Part shown: in pieces, positions 1-8,239 of the stretch | Layout: the number at the start of each line of letters is the position of its first letter | How positions within the stretch are numbered: the first letter of the stretch is position 1 | DNA from: Saprospiraceae bacterium | Lineage (GTDB): Bacteria; Bacteroidota; Bacteroidia; Chitinophagales; Saprospiraceae | Reading direction: 5' to 3' | Length of the DNA: 60,893 bases | Assembly (NCBI GenBank): GCA_030728245.1 | Contig: JANQZX010000133.1 | Location: forward strand, 1-60,893 | Program-made: the position numbers and the translations under genes | The notes under the pieces: generated by a model | Told to the model about the DNA's origin: nothing | Seen by the model: only the letters and a program-made list of their open reading frames with translations | Databases searched by the model: none

Positions 1-224
1 TGTCGCATCAGGCGTCCCATGTTGTACCAGTTGTAATCCATGCCTGTTCCGTCCATAGCGGAATCATCTTTAAGGGTATCGGGCGTTTCCTTAAGCTTTG
101 CCTGGTCACTGGCAATGACCTGATAGGGTTTTATGCCCCTGCCTCCGTAGGTGATGGTCCCTTGCGCGAACAAGCCTAAGGAAAGGAGATTAAAACAAAT
201 AAAAACATAGAATGACTGCTTCAT
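1..224 (-). CDS. Secreted protein of unknown function, N-terminal part only
   Basis: The start ATG is at 224-222 and the frame stays open to the window edge, giving about 74 residues. They begin MKQSFYVFICFNLLSLGLFA, a Sec signal peptide with a short basic n-region and a hydrophobic core, with likely cleavage near AQG. The mature part (TITYGGRGIKPYQV...) resembles no family I can name, so no function is proposed. The gene follows the LytTR regulator gene on the same strand after a 107-nt gap that holds two palindromes and a -7-like element, so it probably has its own promoter. Confidence 0.65.
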   Translation of the reverse strand, partial: MKQSFYVFICFNLLSLGLFAQGTITYGGRGIKPYQVIASDQAKLKETPDTLKDDSAMDGTGMDYNWYNMGRLMR

Positions 225-272
225 ATTTTATATCTCTATAAGTGGAACAATAGAATGTATGGTAAACTATTC

Positions 273-280
273 CAAAGATA
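273..280 (-). promoter_or_regulatory. Possible -7 promoter element (TATCTTTG) inside a palindrome
   Basis: Read on the minus strand, 280-273 is TATCTTTG, a full match to the Bacteroidota -7 consensus TAnnTTTG, about 50 nt before the start of the partial gene at 224. It sits within the perfect palindrome TTCCAAA-gata-TTTGGAA (270-287), which could be an operator. No TTG is found at the usual 19-21 nt spacing, so promoter identity is uncertain. Confidence 0.35.
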
Positions 281-302
281 TTTGGAACATTTTACAAATC
301 AT

Positions 303-320
303 ATACTCATAAATGAGTAT
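303..320. repeat. Short perfect palindrome, operator or terminator stem
   Basis: ATACTCAT-aa-ATGAGTAT has 8-bp arms and a 2-nt loop. It lies 12 nt past the stop of the LytTR regulator gene and upstream of the partial gene at the left edge. The loop is too tight for a classical terminator hairpin and no T-run follows on the minus strand, so an operator is about as likely as a terminator. Confidence 0.35.
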
Positions 321-331
321 TTTTCGATCTT

Positions 332-1930
332 TTACTTCGAAAATCTGGCTTTATATGTTCTGGAGAATGGAACGAGGATGCCGTTTGTCATAGATATCTT
401 ATTAGATTCTATGGTGACTATAAACTCTTTGTTTACAATAAAACTTTTATGAACTTGTATGAAGTTTTCATTGGTAATCTTTTCTAAAAACTCTTTTATA
501 GTTTGTCTTTCCATCACCTTTCTATTCTTAAAATGATACGTTAGATTATGATCCAAAGATTCGATAAAAATAACCTCCGACAGATTAATAACCGTTTTAT
601 CTTTCAACACGTAAGAATATTGTGATAATCCTTCTTCCTTATTTGTAAGAAATACGTCATTTAGCCTTTTTTGGGACATAATTTGTTTTAACTGTTCCCT
701 CCATTGATTTTCATTTTCTGTGAATTGATCTCTTTCAGCTATTAGATTTTTTCTCTCTTTTTGAATTTTATTTAAATAAAAAATCATCCCAATAGACATA
801 ACAGCAACCTCTTGAAAATTAGCTATAAATATGGGGTTAAAGCGAAATAGCGTTTTTTCTACCAGGCCAAATTCAGTTAATACATTAAAAATCAATACTA
901 ATATATTGCCGGAAAATGCGCACAAAAATAAAATAGTCCTGTACTTCAATCTGGCCCATACCCAAAAAATAATTACAAGAGACCATATAACAGAAGCAAT
1001 AAGATTTATATATAAAATACTTACTACAAGAATGGCGTACTTTTGTAAAGTGCCCATAAAAACAATCCCTAAAAAGGTCAATATAATAAAAACAGAATTT
1101 ATTACATTCCCATAGATGCCAATTAATGGAAATGCCCTGTTCACATCAAAATAATACCGGGTAAAAGACACGTAAGAAAACCCAAATAGGGGTAATATTA
1201 AAAATCTTAATGCATCATTTATCCAAATATTATTTGGATAAATAAAAGCAAATGAAAAACCAGAGGTTATAAAATTATAGCACAACACAACAAAAACAAA
1301 TAAACTATAATATTTAAACAATTGATTATTTATTAATTTTGAAGCAATTGCACTTAAAATAAAAAAGAAAACAAAAGAACCCATAAATGCATACCAGAGT
1401 AACATTTCTCTGGTACTATAGTATTCAAAGCTATCTTTTTCCCACAAATAAAGAGGAAAATTAGCGGATCCACCTTGTTTATCAATTTTTAATAAATATT
1501 CTCCGTTCTCAGCTCCAGCTGTTAATGGAAACAATAACTTAGGATGAATAATAGGACGTTTTGTAAATGGAATCTTATCCCCAATTTCAGCGATTAATAT
1601 TGTCTTTCCTTCCTTAATCAAATATAAAGCAGCGGAATCAATGTGAGGACTATTTAATTCAATGATATGACTTTGACTTTCATTAATTATATCTGATATG
1701 TTGAAAGTTACCCAGAAGTAATCTGTAGTTAGTCCGTGGGAAACCTTACTATTAATTTGCTTTATATTTTTTTTACGTATTGCCAGGAGAACCTCCTCCG
1801 AACTCATTTTGGCAGGAGTAACAAAAACGGATGTTTTATCATTTATATTGACGCCATACTGAAAATCTCCCTGTGCTAACAAGGATAAAAAACTACAACT
1901 AATTAAAAAAATAGTACTAAAAAATTTCAT
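332..1930 (-). CDS. 7TM-DISM membrane receptor fused to a LytTR DNA-binding domain
   Basis: This 532-residue protein looks like a one-component membrane-bound transcription regulator. After a signal peptide (ends near LLAQG) comes a beta-rich extracytoplasmic domain of the 7TMR-DISM type (about 25-165), then seven predicted membrane helices (about 180-390), a short coiled coil (about 390-425), and a C-terminal LytTR domain (about 435-530) with the typical ViFIESLDHN and FiqVHKSFIVN blocks. No kinase domain is present, so ligand sensing would pass directly to DNA binding. The ATG at 1930 is preferred over the GTG two codons upstream. It lies downstream of the polysaccharide-export pair on the same strand, so control of that locus is possible but inferred. 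Confidence 0.85.
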   Translation of the reverse strand: MKFFSTIFLISCSFLSLLAQGDFQYGVNINDKTSVFVTPAKMSSEEVLLAIRKKNIKQINSKVSHGLTTDYFWVTFNISDIINESQSHIIELNSPHIDSAALYLIKEGKTILIAEIGDKIPFTKRPIIHPKLLFPLTAGAENGEYLLKIDKQGGSANFPLYLWEKDSFEYYSTREMLLWYAFMGSFVFFFILSAIASKLINNQLFKYYSLFVFVVLCYNFITSGFSFAFIYPNNIWINDALRFLILPLFGFSYVSFTRYYFDVNRAFPLIGIYGNVINSVFIILTFLGIVFMGTLQKYAILVVSILYINLIASVIWSLVIIFWVWARLKYRTILFLCAFSGNILVLIFNVLTEFGLVEKTLFRFNPIFIANFQEVAVMSIGMIFYLNKIQKERKNLIAERDQFTENENQWREQLKQIMSQKRLNDVFLTNKEEGLSQYSYVLKDKTVINLSEVIFIESLDHNLTYHFKNRKVMERQTIKEFLEKITNENFIQVHKSFIVNKEFIVTIESNKISMTNGILVPFSRTYKARFSK

Positions 1931-2028
1931 TTGCACCTAAGTAAATCGAGACTATATAAATCTAAAAACCCTATATATATTAAGACTAAGCTATCAAAAA
2001 ATCAAATTGCAATATAACTACAGTTTTA

Positions 2029-3039
2029 CTATTTTTTTGATGTTTTTAAATATAAATTAAAAGGTATTAATAGAAATAAAAACCCAATAATAAAGGCATG
2101 TTTCCACCTCTTTTTACCCTTAAATTCCAAAGGAAGCACCGGTGTATCTATTAGATGTATAAAGGACGACTTTCTTAATTGCTGATAAACAGCAATATCA
2201 AGTATTTCTTCATTTATTTTTAACTTTAATTGAGCCTCTTCTATGTTCTTTTCCAGCTTTTCCAAAAGGAACTGATCTTCAAAAAAAACCAGGTTTCTTG
2301 ATCGATTTTTTTTAGCGTACCATATCATCTGAGCATTTTTTATTTCATTGTTGATATTTACCCGTTGCCTGCGAAGTGTTGTTATATACCTTTCAAGCTC
2401 CTTAGATTTTTCGGTTTCATAAAATTTCAATAAACTTTCTAATAGCTTTTCGGGAAAATAATAACAAAAAAGTGGTTGGTCATGATGCATTTCAATAAAG
2501 TACATGGAACCCATTTCTTCTAATTTACCAACGAGCAGATGACTTTTTTTTAATTTTTTAATAGTCATATTTGTTAGGCTATCTTTTGAGTTTGCCGACA
2601 AAGGAATCAAATTTTCCATCCCTAAAAGAAATAACAAGTTCCTTCCCTTCAATGCAATAATTGGGCTAAGAAGCGCCTCTTTTATGATCTTATCCGATTG
2701 AAGAATAATTCGAAGATTATCGCCATTTAAAAGTTTTGAGGAAGGGTTTCCCGTCGTATTCACCCCAGAATAATGCAAAAGATGCTCCTCTTCCGTATTA
2801 ACTGCTGGTCTGTCAATAACAAAAGTAAGCCGGGATAAATATTGTACCTTTTTCAGAAAATGGGCATAGGAAAATCCTACAGCCCCCCCAATGACAAAAA
2901 ACAATAAAAATGTAAACTTATTTTTTAATATCTGATTATACCAGCTCACCAATACATCTAACAAATAATCAATGGTAATGGTATTGGTAGGCTTCATTGT
3001 TATATTTTCGCCTTTTGGGGTGTCAACTATTGCTTTCAT
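2029..3039 (-). CDS. Wzz-like polysaccharide chain-length/co-polymerase protein
   Basis: The 336-residue protein has the Wzz topology: a short cytoplasmic N-terminus, a membrane helix at about 40-60, a long periplasmic segment with charged helical stretches (about 215-290, coiled-coil like), and a second helix near the C-terminus (about 312-330). It lacks the C-terminal tyrosine kinase found in BY-kinase fusions. Wzz proteins set chain length or couple polymerisation to export of surface polysaccharide. Its start ATG overlaps the stop of the upstream Wza-like gene by 4 nt (ATGA at 3036-3039), which suggests translational coupling. An in-frame ATG at 2997 is an alternative start. Sequence is divergent, so the family call rests on topology and partner gene. 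Confidence 0.75.
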   Translation of the reverse strand: MKAIVDTPKGENITMKPTNTITIDYLLDVLVSWYNQILKNKFTFLLFFVIGGAVGFSYAHFLKKVQYLSRLTFVIDRPAVNTEEEHLLHYSGVNTTGNPSSKLLNGDNLRIILQSDKIIKEALLSPIIALKGRNLLFLLGMENLIPLSANSKDSLTNMTIKKLKKSHLLVGKLEEMGSMYFIEMHHDQPLFCYYFPEKLLESLLKFYETEKSKELERYITTLRRQRVNINNEIKNAQMIWYAKKNRSRNLVFFEDQFLLEKLEKNIEEAQLKLKINEEILDIAVYQQLRKSSFIHLIDTPVLPLEFKGKKRWKHAFIIGFLFLLIPFNLYLKTSKK

Positions 3040-5453
3040 CTGTTCAGATATACCAAAAACAGAGAAAGAGTAGTCGTTATGCCTAATATTCTATCTGTTA
3101 TTTTACCCCAATCGATTTGGTTTCTTTCCCGGCTATCTGGTCTGTTTTCTGCTGACACTTTAATGATATCACCTGACATTACCTTTAACTCGTTCTTTGA
3201 CAAATCCTTTAAGGATGCAGATATCAACTCTCCAGACAATCTTGCAATAGTAACTGTCCCATTGATTTTCGACCTAAGGATTGGGCCACCATATTGATCC
3301 AAATACCATTTGACCCCATAATTACCTTTAAATGCTACCGGAATAAACTGCATGGAGGAATCCATTCCAAATTGTTTGTAATCAGGCACTTTTAAAAAAA
3401 CGATATTGTTTGTTTCCTCTATATATACTGAATCATTGTGCTGCAAAATAGGGTCATAATTTACGTTATGGGGAAAATTAAGGGCTGATTGAAGATTAAA
3501 TGGTTGTTCAAAACGCCCCTTTATATTTCTTATCAGTTTGCCATGCAAAATGGTTGAATGTACGGTAAGACCGCCTGCATCCAATATCAAATCAGACAGA
3601 AAATAAGGTTGTTTGTCTGAAAAATGGTTCCCATACCGTTGTATATTTCCGGATAAGAAAACGGTTTTTGTAGCTGCGAGATTTTTCTTACTTCTTACCA
3701 TTATCTTATCTCCAGGCATTAATTTGAAGATACTTGTTTCATCTTTAAATGAAAATGAATCAGATAATGATATAATTATTCTGGTAAGTGTAGGTATATC
3801 TTCCTTATAAATAGTCCGAAAAACCTCAACGTTACTGATATCGGCACCATCAGTTATTCCACCAGAAAGCCGGAACATATCCTGAAGTTTCAGGGAAGAG
3901 TCAAATGCAAATTCTTGTGGAAATTTCACGGCACCAAACAGACCAATTTGCGTTGGAAAATGCAGGTAAGTCTTATCTGGTACAAATAATTTATCTCCCG
4001 TTTCAAGCCATACATCCTTAACTGACAATGGATTATCAAGCATTGAAATGATATCCAAAGTCAGGTAAATGGTCTGTTGTGGTGTATTCGGATTCGTTCG
4101 GAAAATATATGCCTTATCAGACGCACCGGAGGCTAAGCCACCTGCCAGAAAAATAGCCTCAGAAACATGAAGCTGCTTCCCGGGAGGAAATGACCTGACA
4201 AATGGTGCCTTTACATTCCCTGCTACCTCAATAGTAAACTCCTCTTTAAATTTTGATTTAAAATCGATGATAATTTCATCCCCAGCCATTAATTCAACAT
4301 CAACAAACCCCTCAGACGCCTTGAGAGACATTTTTTTAATACCCAAAGCCCCGTTATCATCCTTCCTGAGGAGTGTAAACTGATCTTTTGATGCACCCTC
4401 CGATAATATAGCTTTTTTAAACAAACTATGGATTGACTCGCTACTATCCAAACCATATAAACCAGGAAAAAGGACTGCCCCACTTATTTTAACCCTATTT
4501 TGAGATAGCTCATTAATCTCTTTGAACACCAGAGAATCTCCTGGTTGAAAGGTAAAACAAGATTTCCCCGCTAAATACGGTGGCAGATAAATATCTATTT
4601 GTAATTTTACATTTTCTGTATATCTGAACAGCTTAGCATATTGAACATTTGCCGACGCTAATAATCCGCCGCCAAAATGAATCATATCACTTAAACATTC
4701 ACCATCGAGCACTTCATATTTGAGCGGACGATGGATGGCTCCCGTCAAAGAAACGACCGTTTTTGAAACAGGCAGATGAACAATATCAAGATCATGAAGC
4801 TGCAGGGGAATTTCTCCATTTGGATAAGAACTAAAGGCATAGACATCGAAATTACTGGCTTTACCCTGTTGTATCATTTTGATATTCCTGATAGAGGCTC
4901 TATTTGTCGGACCACCCGCCGCCGCAATAGCTTGAAATATATTAGACATGGCAGGAAGTTCGTAAAAACCCTCCTCCTGCACATTGCCTAAAACGTACAC
5001 CCTTATTTTGCCGGAAGGAACCATAGAAACTATAAATTGTCCGGAAGAAAAGGTATAAAAACGAGAAAAATGCGTGGATAATACCTTCTTTGCCTGCAAA
5101 AAGGTCAGTCCGGCGAGAAAAATGCCAGGCATTTGATCGGGTGAAATAAATCCCTTTTCATCGATAGAAAATACAAAATTAGCTTGAGAACGACCTATTA
5201 TCTGGATAGATATTTTATCATTGAGTGCCAATCGGTAGTCCGCTGAGGGCAGGTTGTAGGAAGAAAGCGGATTTGGTAAATTATTTTCTTTAAACAGGTG
5301 GAATCCAAACAATGGCAACTGCCCGGACTGCGGAAGAACTAATGAATCTCTCCAAACGGCAGCGTTTAAACAAGAAGATATTATACCGGACAGGAAAAGA
5401 AAGAAAAAGAGCCTGATTTTGACCCTATAGAGGGAGTTATTCATGCAAAGCAT
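3036..5453 (-). CDS. Wza-like polysaccharide export protein with multiple SLBB domains
   Basis: The 805-residue outer-membrane polysaccharide export (OPX) protein has a polysaccharide export domain at about 68-150 (YRLALNDKISIQIIG...), followed by about six SLBB-type repeats, each opening with a strand such as VYVLGNVQEEGFY, VSLTGAIHRP, KISGAVLFPG, IEVAGNVKAPF, LFGAVKFPQ or VFLSGNIQRYG. A hydrophobic helix ends the protein (about 787-803). The N-terminal signal ends ISSC, which fits a lipobox with the acylated Cys near residue 28. Wza of E. coli has about 380 residues, so this is an extended form, as seen in many Bacteroidota. ATG codons at 5453 and 5444 are both possible starts. It is translationally coupled to the Wzz-like gene downstream. 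Confidence 0.85.
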   Translation of the reverse strand: MLCMNNSLYRVKIRLFFFLFLSGIISSCLNAAVWRDSLVLPQSGQLPLFGFHLFKENNLPNPLSSYNLPSADYRLALNDKISIQIIGRSQANFVFSIDEKGFISPDQMPGIFLAGLTFLQAKKVLSTHFSRFYTFSSGQFIVSMVPSGKIRVYVLGNVQEEGFYELPAMSNIFQAIAAAGGPTNRASIRNIKMIQQGKASNFDVYAFSSYPNGEIPLQLHDLDIVHLPVSKTVVSLTGAIHRPLKYEVLDGECLSDMIHFGGGLLASANVQYAKLFRYTENVKLQIDIYLPPYLAGKSCFTFQPGDSLVFKEINELSQNRVKISGAVLFPGLYGLDSSESIHSLFKKAILSEGASKDQFTLLRKDDNGALGIKKMSLKASEGFVDVELMAGDEIIIDFKSKFKEEFTIEVAGNVKAPFVRSFPPGKQLHVSEAIFLAGGLASGASDKAYIFRTNPNTPQQTIYLTLDIISMLDNPLSVKDVWLETGDKLFVPDKTYLHFPTQIGLFGAVKFPQEFAFDSSLKLQDMFRLSGGITDGADISNVEVFRTIYKEDIPTLTRIIISLSDSFSFKDETSIFKLMPGDKIMVRSKKNLAATKTVFLSGNIQRYGNHFSDKQPYFLSDLILDAGGLTVHSTILHGKLIRNIKGRFEQPFNLQSALNFPHNVNYDPILQHNDSVYIEETNNIVFLKVPDYKQFGMDSSMQFIPVAFKGNYGVKWYLDQYGGPILRSKINGTVTIARLSGELISASLKDLSKNELKVMSGDIIKVSAENRPDSRERNQIDWGKITDRILGITTTLSLFLVYLNR

Positions 5454-5566
5454 TGAATTGTTCCCCTAATGATAATAAAGCAATATAACGTTAAATTATT
5501 AGAATATCAAATAAACAGGCATTTATAAAAATATAGATTTCATTTAACTATAAACGACTTAAAACA

Positions 5567-5613
5567 AACTACCTGAATAACAAAGATTATATACCATTGC
5601 TATTCAGGTAGTT
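5567..5613 (-). terminator. Long perfect hairpin downstream of the ROK kinase gene
   Basis: AACTACCTGAATA (5567-5579) and TATTCAGGTAGTT (5601-5613) are perfect 13-bp inverted arms around a 21-nt AT-rich loop. On the minus strand the stem is followed by TGTTTTAAG, a modest T-rich tract, so it probably terminates the ROK kinase transcript before the polysaccharide genes. The loop is long for an intrinsic terminator, so a protein-binding or RNA-stability role remains possible. Confidence 0.55.
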
Positions 5614-5662
5614 ATAATTATTATTTTGACACAAAGCCCTTAAAATATAAACGTACTTCTCA

Positions 5663-6574
5663 TTAAGCGACTAAAAAAGCAGCGCCAAAAACACCCGCGC
5701 TATCACCCAATTTAGGAGGAACGATGATAGTGTCCAATCTTGGATTAAAAACGTGCTCCTTAATAGATTCGATACCCTCCGTGTAGAGAAGATCTATATT
5801 CGCTAAACCACCTCCAAGGACAATAACATCGGGATCGAGGATATTAATTAGGTTCGCAATACCCTTTCCAAAGAAGTAAATGAGTCTTTTCACTGTTTGA
5901 GTAGCTGCCTGATCAGAACCATCCTTATATTTTTTAATAATATCGTTGAGGTGCATATCCTGACCGGTCAATCCTTTGTAATATCTTTCCAAAGCGGGTC
6001 CGGAAATAAGGGTTTCTACGCAACCTGTTTTTCCACAATAACAAACACCGCCCGATTCATCTAAAAAACTGTGTCCCCATTCACCGCCAATACCCTGACG
6101 ACCATTCCAAACGCTACCATTCAGAACCAGACCACCGCCAACGCCGGTACCCATAATGACACCAAAGACCATTTTTGCATCGGGCATGACTTCTTGAACA
6201 ACGCCCATGCGAGCTTCAGCAATGGCAAAACAATTGGCATCATTAGCCATTTCAAATGAAATACCCAACGCTTTTTCAAGATCACGTTTGAACGGCATAC
6301 CATTTATAGCTGTAGTATTACTGTTTTTATGGGTCTGTGTGATAGGATCGAGGGCACCCGGCGTGCCCAAACCGATACGTGTAGGAGTTAAGCCCGTTGC
6401 TTCCTTCAAATTATTTACCAAAAGACCAATTTGACCTATAATATGATCATACCCTTTTGTTTTTTCAGTGGGTACGCGCATTCTGGCAATGATATTATTG
6501 GGTTCATCCTTACTTTTTAAAATGACCCCTTCGATTTTAGTACCTCCTAAATCAAATCCCCATATTGGCTCCAT
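5663..6574 (-). CDS. ROK-family sugar kinase
   Basis: This 303-residue protein is a ROK-fold hexose or N-acetylhexosamine kinase. The N-terminal phosphate-binding motif GFDLGGTKIEG opens the protein, a second glycine-rich motif MGTGVGGGLVLNG follows, and the structural zinc site of the family is intact in the GH...CYCGKTGCVE segment. Length is typical (about 300). Glucose is a likely substrate, but sequence alone does not separate glucokinase from fructokinase or ManNAc kinase. The start is set at the ATG at 6574 because the longer frame begins with TTG and adds 11 residues that do not fit the family. It is divergent from the aminopeptidase gene, with about 140 nt between them. Confidence 0.9.
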   Translation of the reverse strand: MEPIWGFDLGGTKIEGVILKSKDEPNNIIARMRVPTEKTKGYDHIIGQIGLLVNNLKEATGLTPTRIGLGTPGALDPITQTHKNSNTTAINGMPFKRDLEKALGISFEMANDANCFAIAEARMGVVQEVMPDAKMVFGVIMGTGVGGGLVLNGSVWNGRQGIGGEWGHSFLDESGGVCYCGKTGCVETLISGPALERYYKGLTGQDMHLNDIIKKYKDGSDQAATQTVKRLIYFFGKGIANLINILDPDVIVLGGGLANIDLLYTEGIESIKEHVFNPRLDTIIVPPKLGDSAGVFGAAFLVA

Positions 6575-6713
6575 AGTTCCCTTTTTAACTTTACAAATAA
6601 TAAACAATAATAAATAAAAAAACGGTAGTAGTTTATACTTCCTTTGGAAATTAAGGTAAAATCCTAATTTTACATTACTAAATAATTTGCACTTGCATAA
6701 ATACCATCATAAA

Positions 6714-8177
6714 ATGCTAAAATACGAAATCGTTACTGATTTTTCCTCCTGTTCTGACTGGATTATTGGCGTAAAGGGAAAAACGGATTTAAATCTTCTG
6801 AAAAATCTAACGCTGGATATTCCTTTCATTTCCGACAAAGATTTTTCAGGAGAGGCGGGAAAAGAGTTTGTAGTGAATGTGAATAACAAACGATTTTTAT
6901 TTCTCGGCCTGGGTGAAGACCTCCGTTTCTCTACTGTTCAGAAAATATTTCGCCAGTTTACCTTTCAAAATAAAGATAGGTTCAACGAAAAAACAGGCAT
7001 TATTTTCTTGTTAACAGATATTTCATCTACCCCCTTGTCACGCCTTTGCGAAGCTGCATGGCAGGGTATTCAAACTGGAATAAACAATATTGGCTCCTGG
7101 AAAACAATAAAAAAAGCTTCTTCCGCCTGGGAGAATGCAAACGCATGTATTTACTTTTATTCAGGAGAAGCCATGCAGGAGGAAATAAAAATTTCCCTGC
7201 ATAAAGGAAATATTATCACTAATGCAAGAAATACGATCTGTCGATTAATAAACACGCCTGGAAATTATTTAAATCCCTCTGATTTTGCATCAGTAATTGA
7301 GGAAATAGGAAAAGATGCAGGATTTAAGGTTCAGATATTCAATGCGCGGGAGCTTCAAAAAAAAGGACTACACGCGCTACTCGCTGTGGGACAAGGAAGT
7401 AAATCGCCTGCCATTCTGGCTCAATTGAGTTATGACGGAGGGCAAAAGGATCAAAAACATATAGGTTTAGTAGGTAAAGGAGTAACTTTTGACACTGGAG
7501 GCATATCTATAAAGTCCTCCACCAATATGCACTACATGAAAAGTGACATGAGCGGTGCAGCGGCCATTCTTGGTACATTTCAAGCCGTAGCCAAACTGCG
7601 ATTACCCATTAAACTTACCGGATTCTTACCCATTGCCGAAAATGCAATAGGTTCTCAGGCCATAAGACCTGGCGACATTCTATCGTCTTATAACGGAAAA
7701 ACCATTGAAGTCATTGACACGGACGCCGAAGGCAGATTGATACTTGCCGATGCGCTCTCTTACCTGGTCAGAAATTTTAATCCTGATATGGTGGTAAACA
7801 TGGCCACGCTAACAGGCAGTATTGTCGGAACTTTGGGTAATCATGCCGCTGGTTTATTCTCTAATAATGACGAATTAGCACAACAATTAATAGCAGCGGG
7901 AAATGAATCTGGAGAAAACCTTTGGAGAATGCCTTTGTTCGATGCCATCAAGGATGATTTAAAATCAGATGTAGCCGACCTTCGTAATTACAGCGGATTA
8001 CCCACCACAGGGGCTATTTCAGCCGCTAAATTTTTAGAAGAATTTATTGACAATCACCCAGTTTGGGCTCATATAGATATCGCTGGCGTAGCCTTTGATA
8101 AAACAGAAACGACACAGCTTAAGGCTGCCACAGGTTATGGTGTACGACTTTTAACAGAATGGATATCAAACTTGTGA
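6714..8177 (+). CDS. pepA: Leucyl aminopeptidase, M17 family
   Basis: The 487-residue cytosolic metallopeptidase removes N-terminal amino acids from peptides. The C-terminal catalytic domain shows the family signatures: VGKGVTFDTGGISIK with the catalytic Lys and metal Asp, MKSDMSGAAA, and DTDAEGRLILADAL with further metal ligands. Usual M17 proteins have NTDAEGRL, so the first residue here (Asp for Asn) is a small variation. The N-terminal macro-like domain is divergent, as is normal. The ATG at 6714 is used rather than an upstream TTG at 6687. It probably takes part in peptide turnover. Confidence 0.93.
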   Translation: MLKYEIVTDFSSCSDWIIGVKGKTDLNLLKNLTLDIPFISDKDFSGEAGKEFVVNVNNKRFLFLGLGEDLRFSTVQKIFRQFTFQNKDRFNEKTGIIFLLTDISSTPLSRLCEAAWQGIQTGINNIGSWKTIKKASSAWENANACIYFYSGEAMQEEIKISLHKGNIITNARNTICRLINTPGNYLNPSDFASVIEEIGKDAGFKVQIFNARELQKKGLHALLAVGQGSKSPAILAQLSYDGGQKDQKHIGLVGKGVTFDTGGISIKSSTNMHYMKSDMSGAAAILGTFQAVAKLRLPIKLTGFLPIAENAIGSQAIRPGDILSSYNGKTIEVIDTDAEGRLILADALSYLVRNFNPDMVVNMATLTGSIVGTLGNHAAGLFSNNDELAQQLIAAGNESGENLWRMPLFDAIKDDLKSDVADLRNYSGLPTTGAISAAKFLEEFIDNHPVWAHIDIAGVAFDKTETTQLKAATGYGVRLLTEWISNL

Positions 8178-8186
8178 TATTAATCA

Positions 8187-8217
8187 CTGTTATTCTATTT
8201 CCTCCCCCGTAATTTTG
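8187..8217 (+). promoter_or_regulatory. Probable Bacteroidota-type promoter of the MBL-rhodanese gene
   Basis: TAATTTTG (8210-8217) matches the TAnnTTTG -7 consensus. At 20-nt spacing the -33 position reads CTG (8187-8189), two of three bases of the TTG consensus. The start codon at 8240 lies 23 nt downstream, and the preceding gene ends at 8177. Confidence 0.45.
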
Positions 8218-8239
8218 CATTGAATAAAAAATTAACACT

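Noticed and set aside
831-1115. Plus-strand frame of about 94 codons
   Set aside because: It is antisense to the membrane helices of the 7TM-LytTR regulator and carries no motif of its own.
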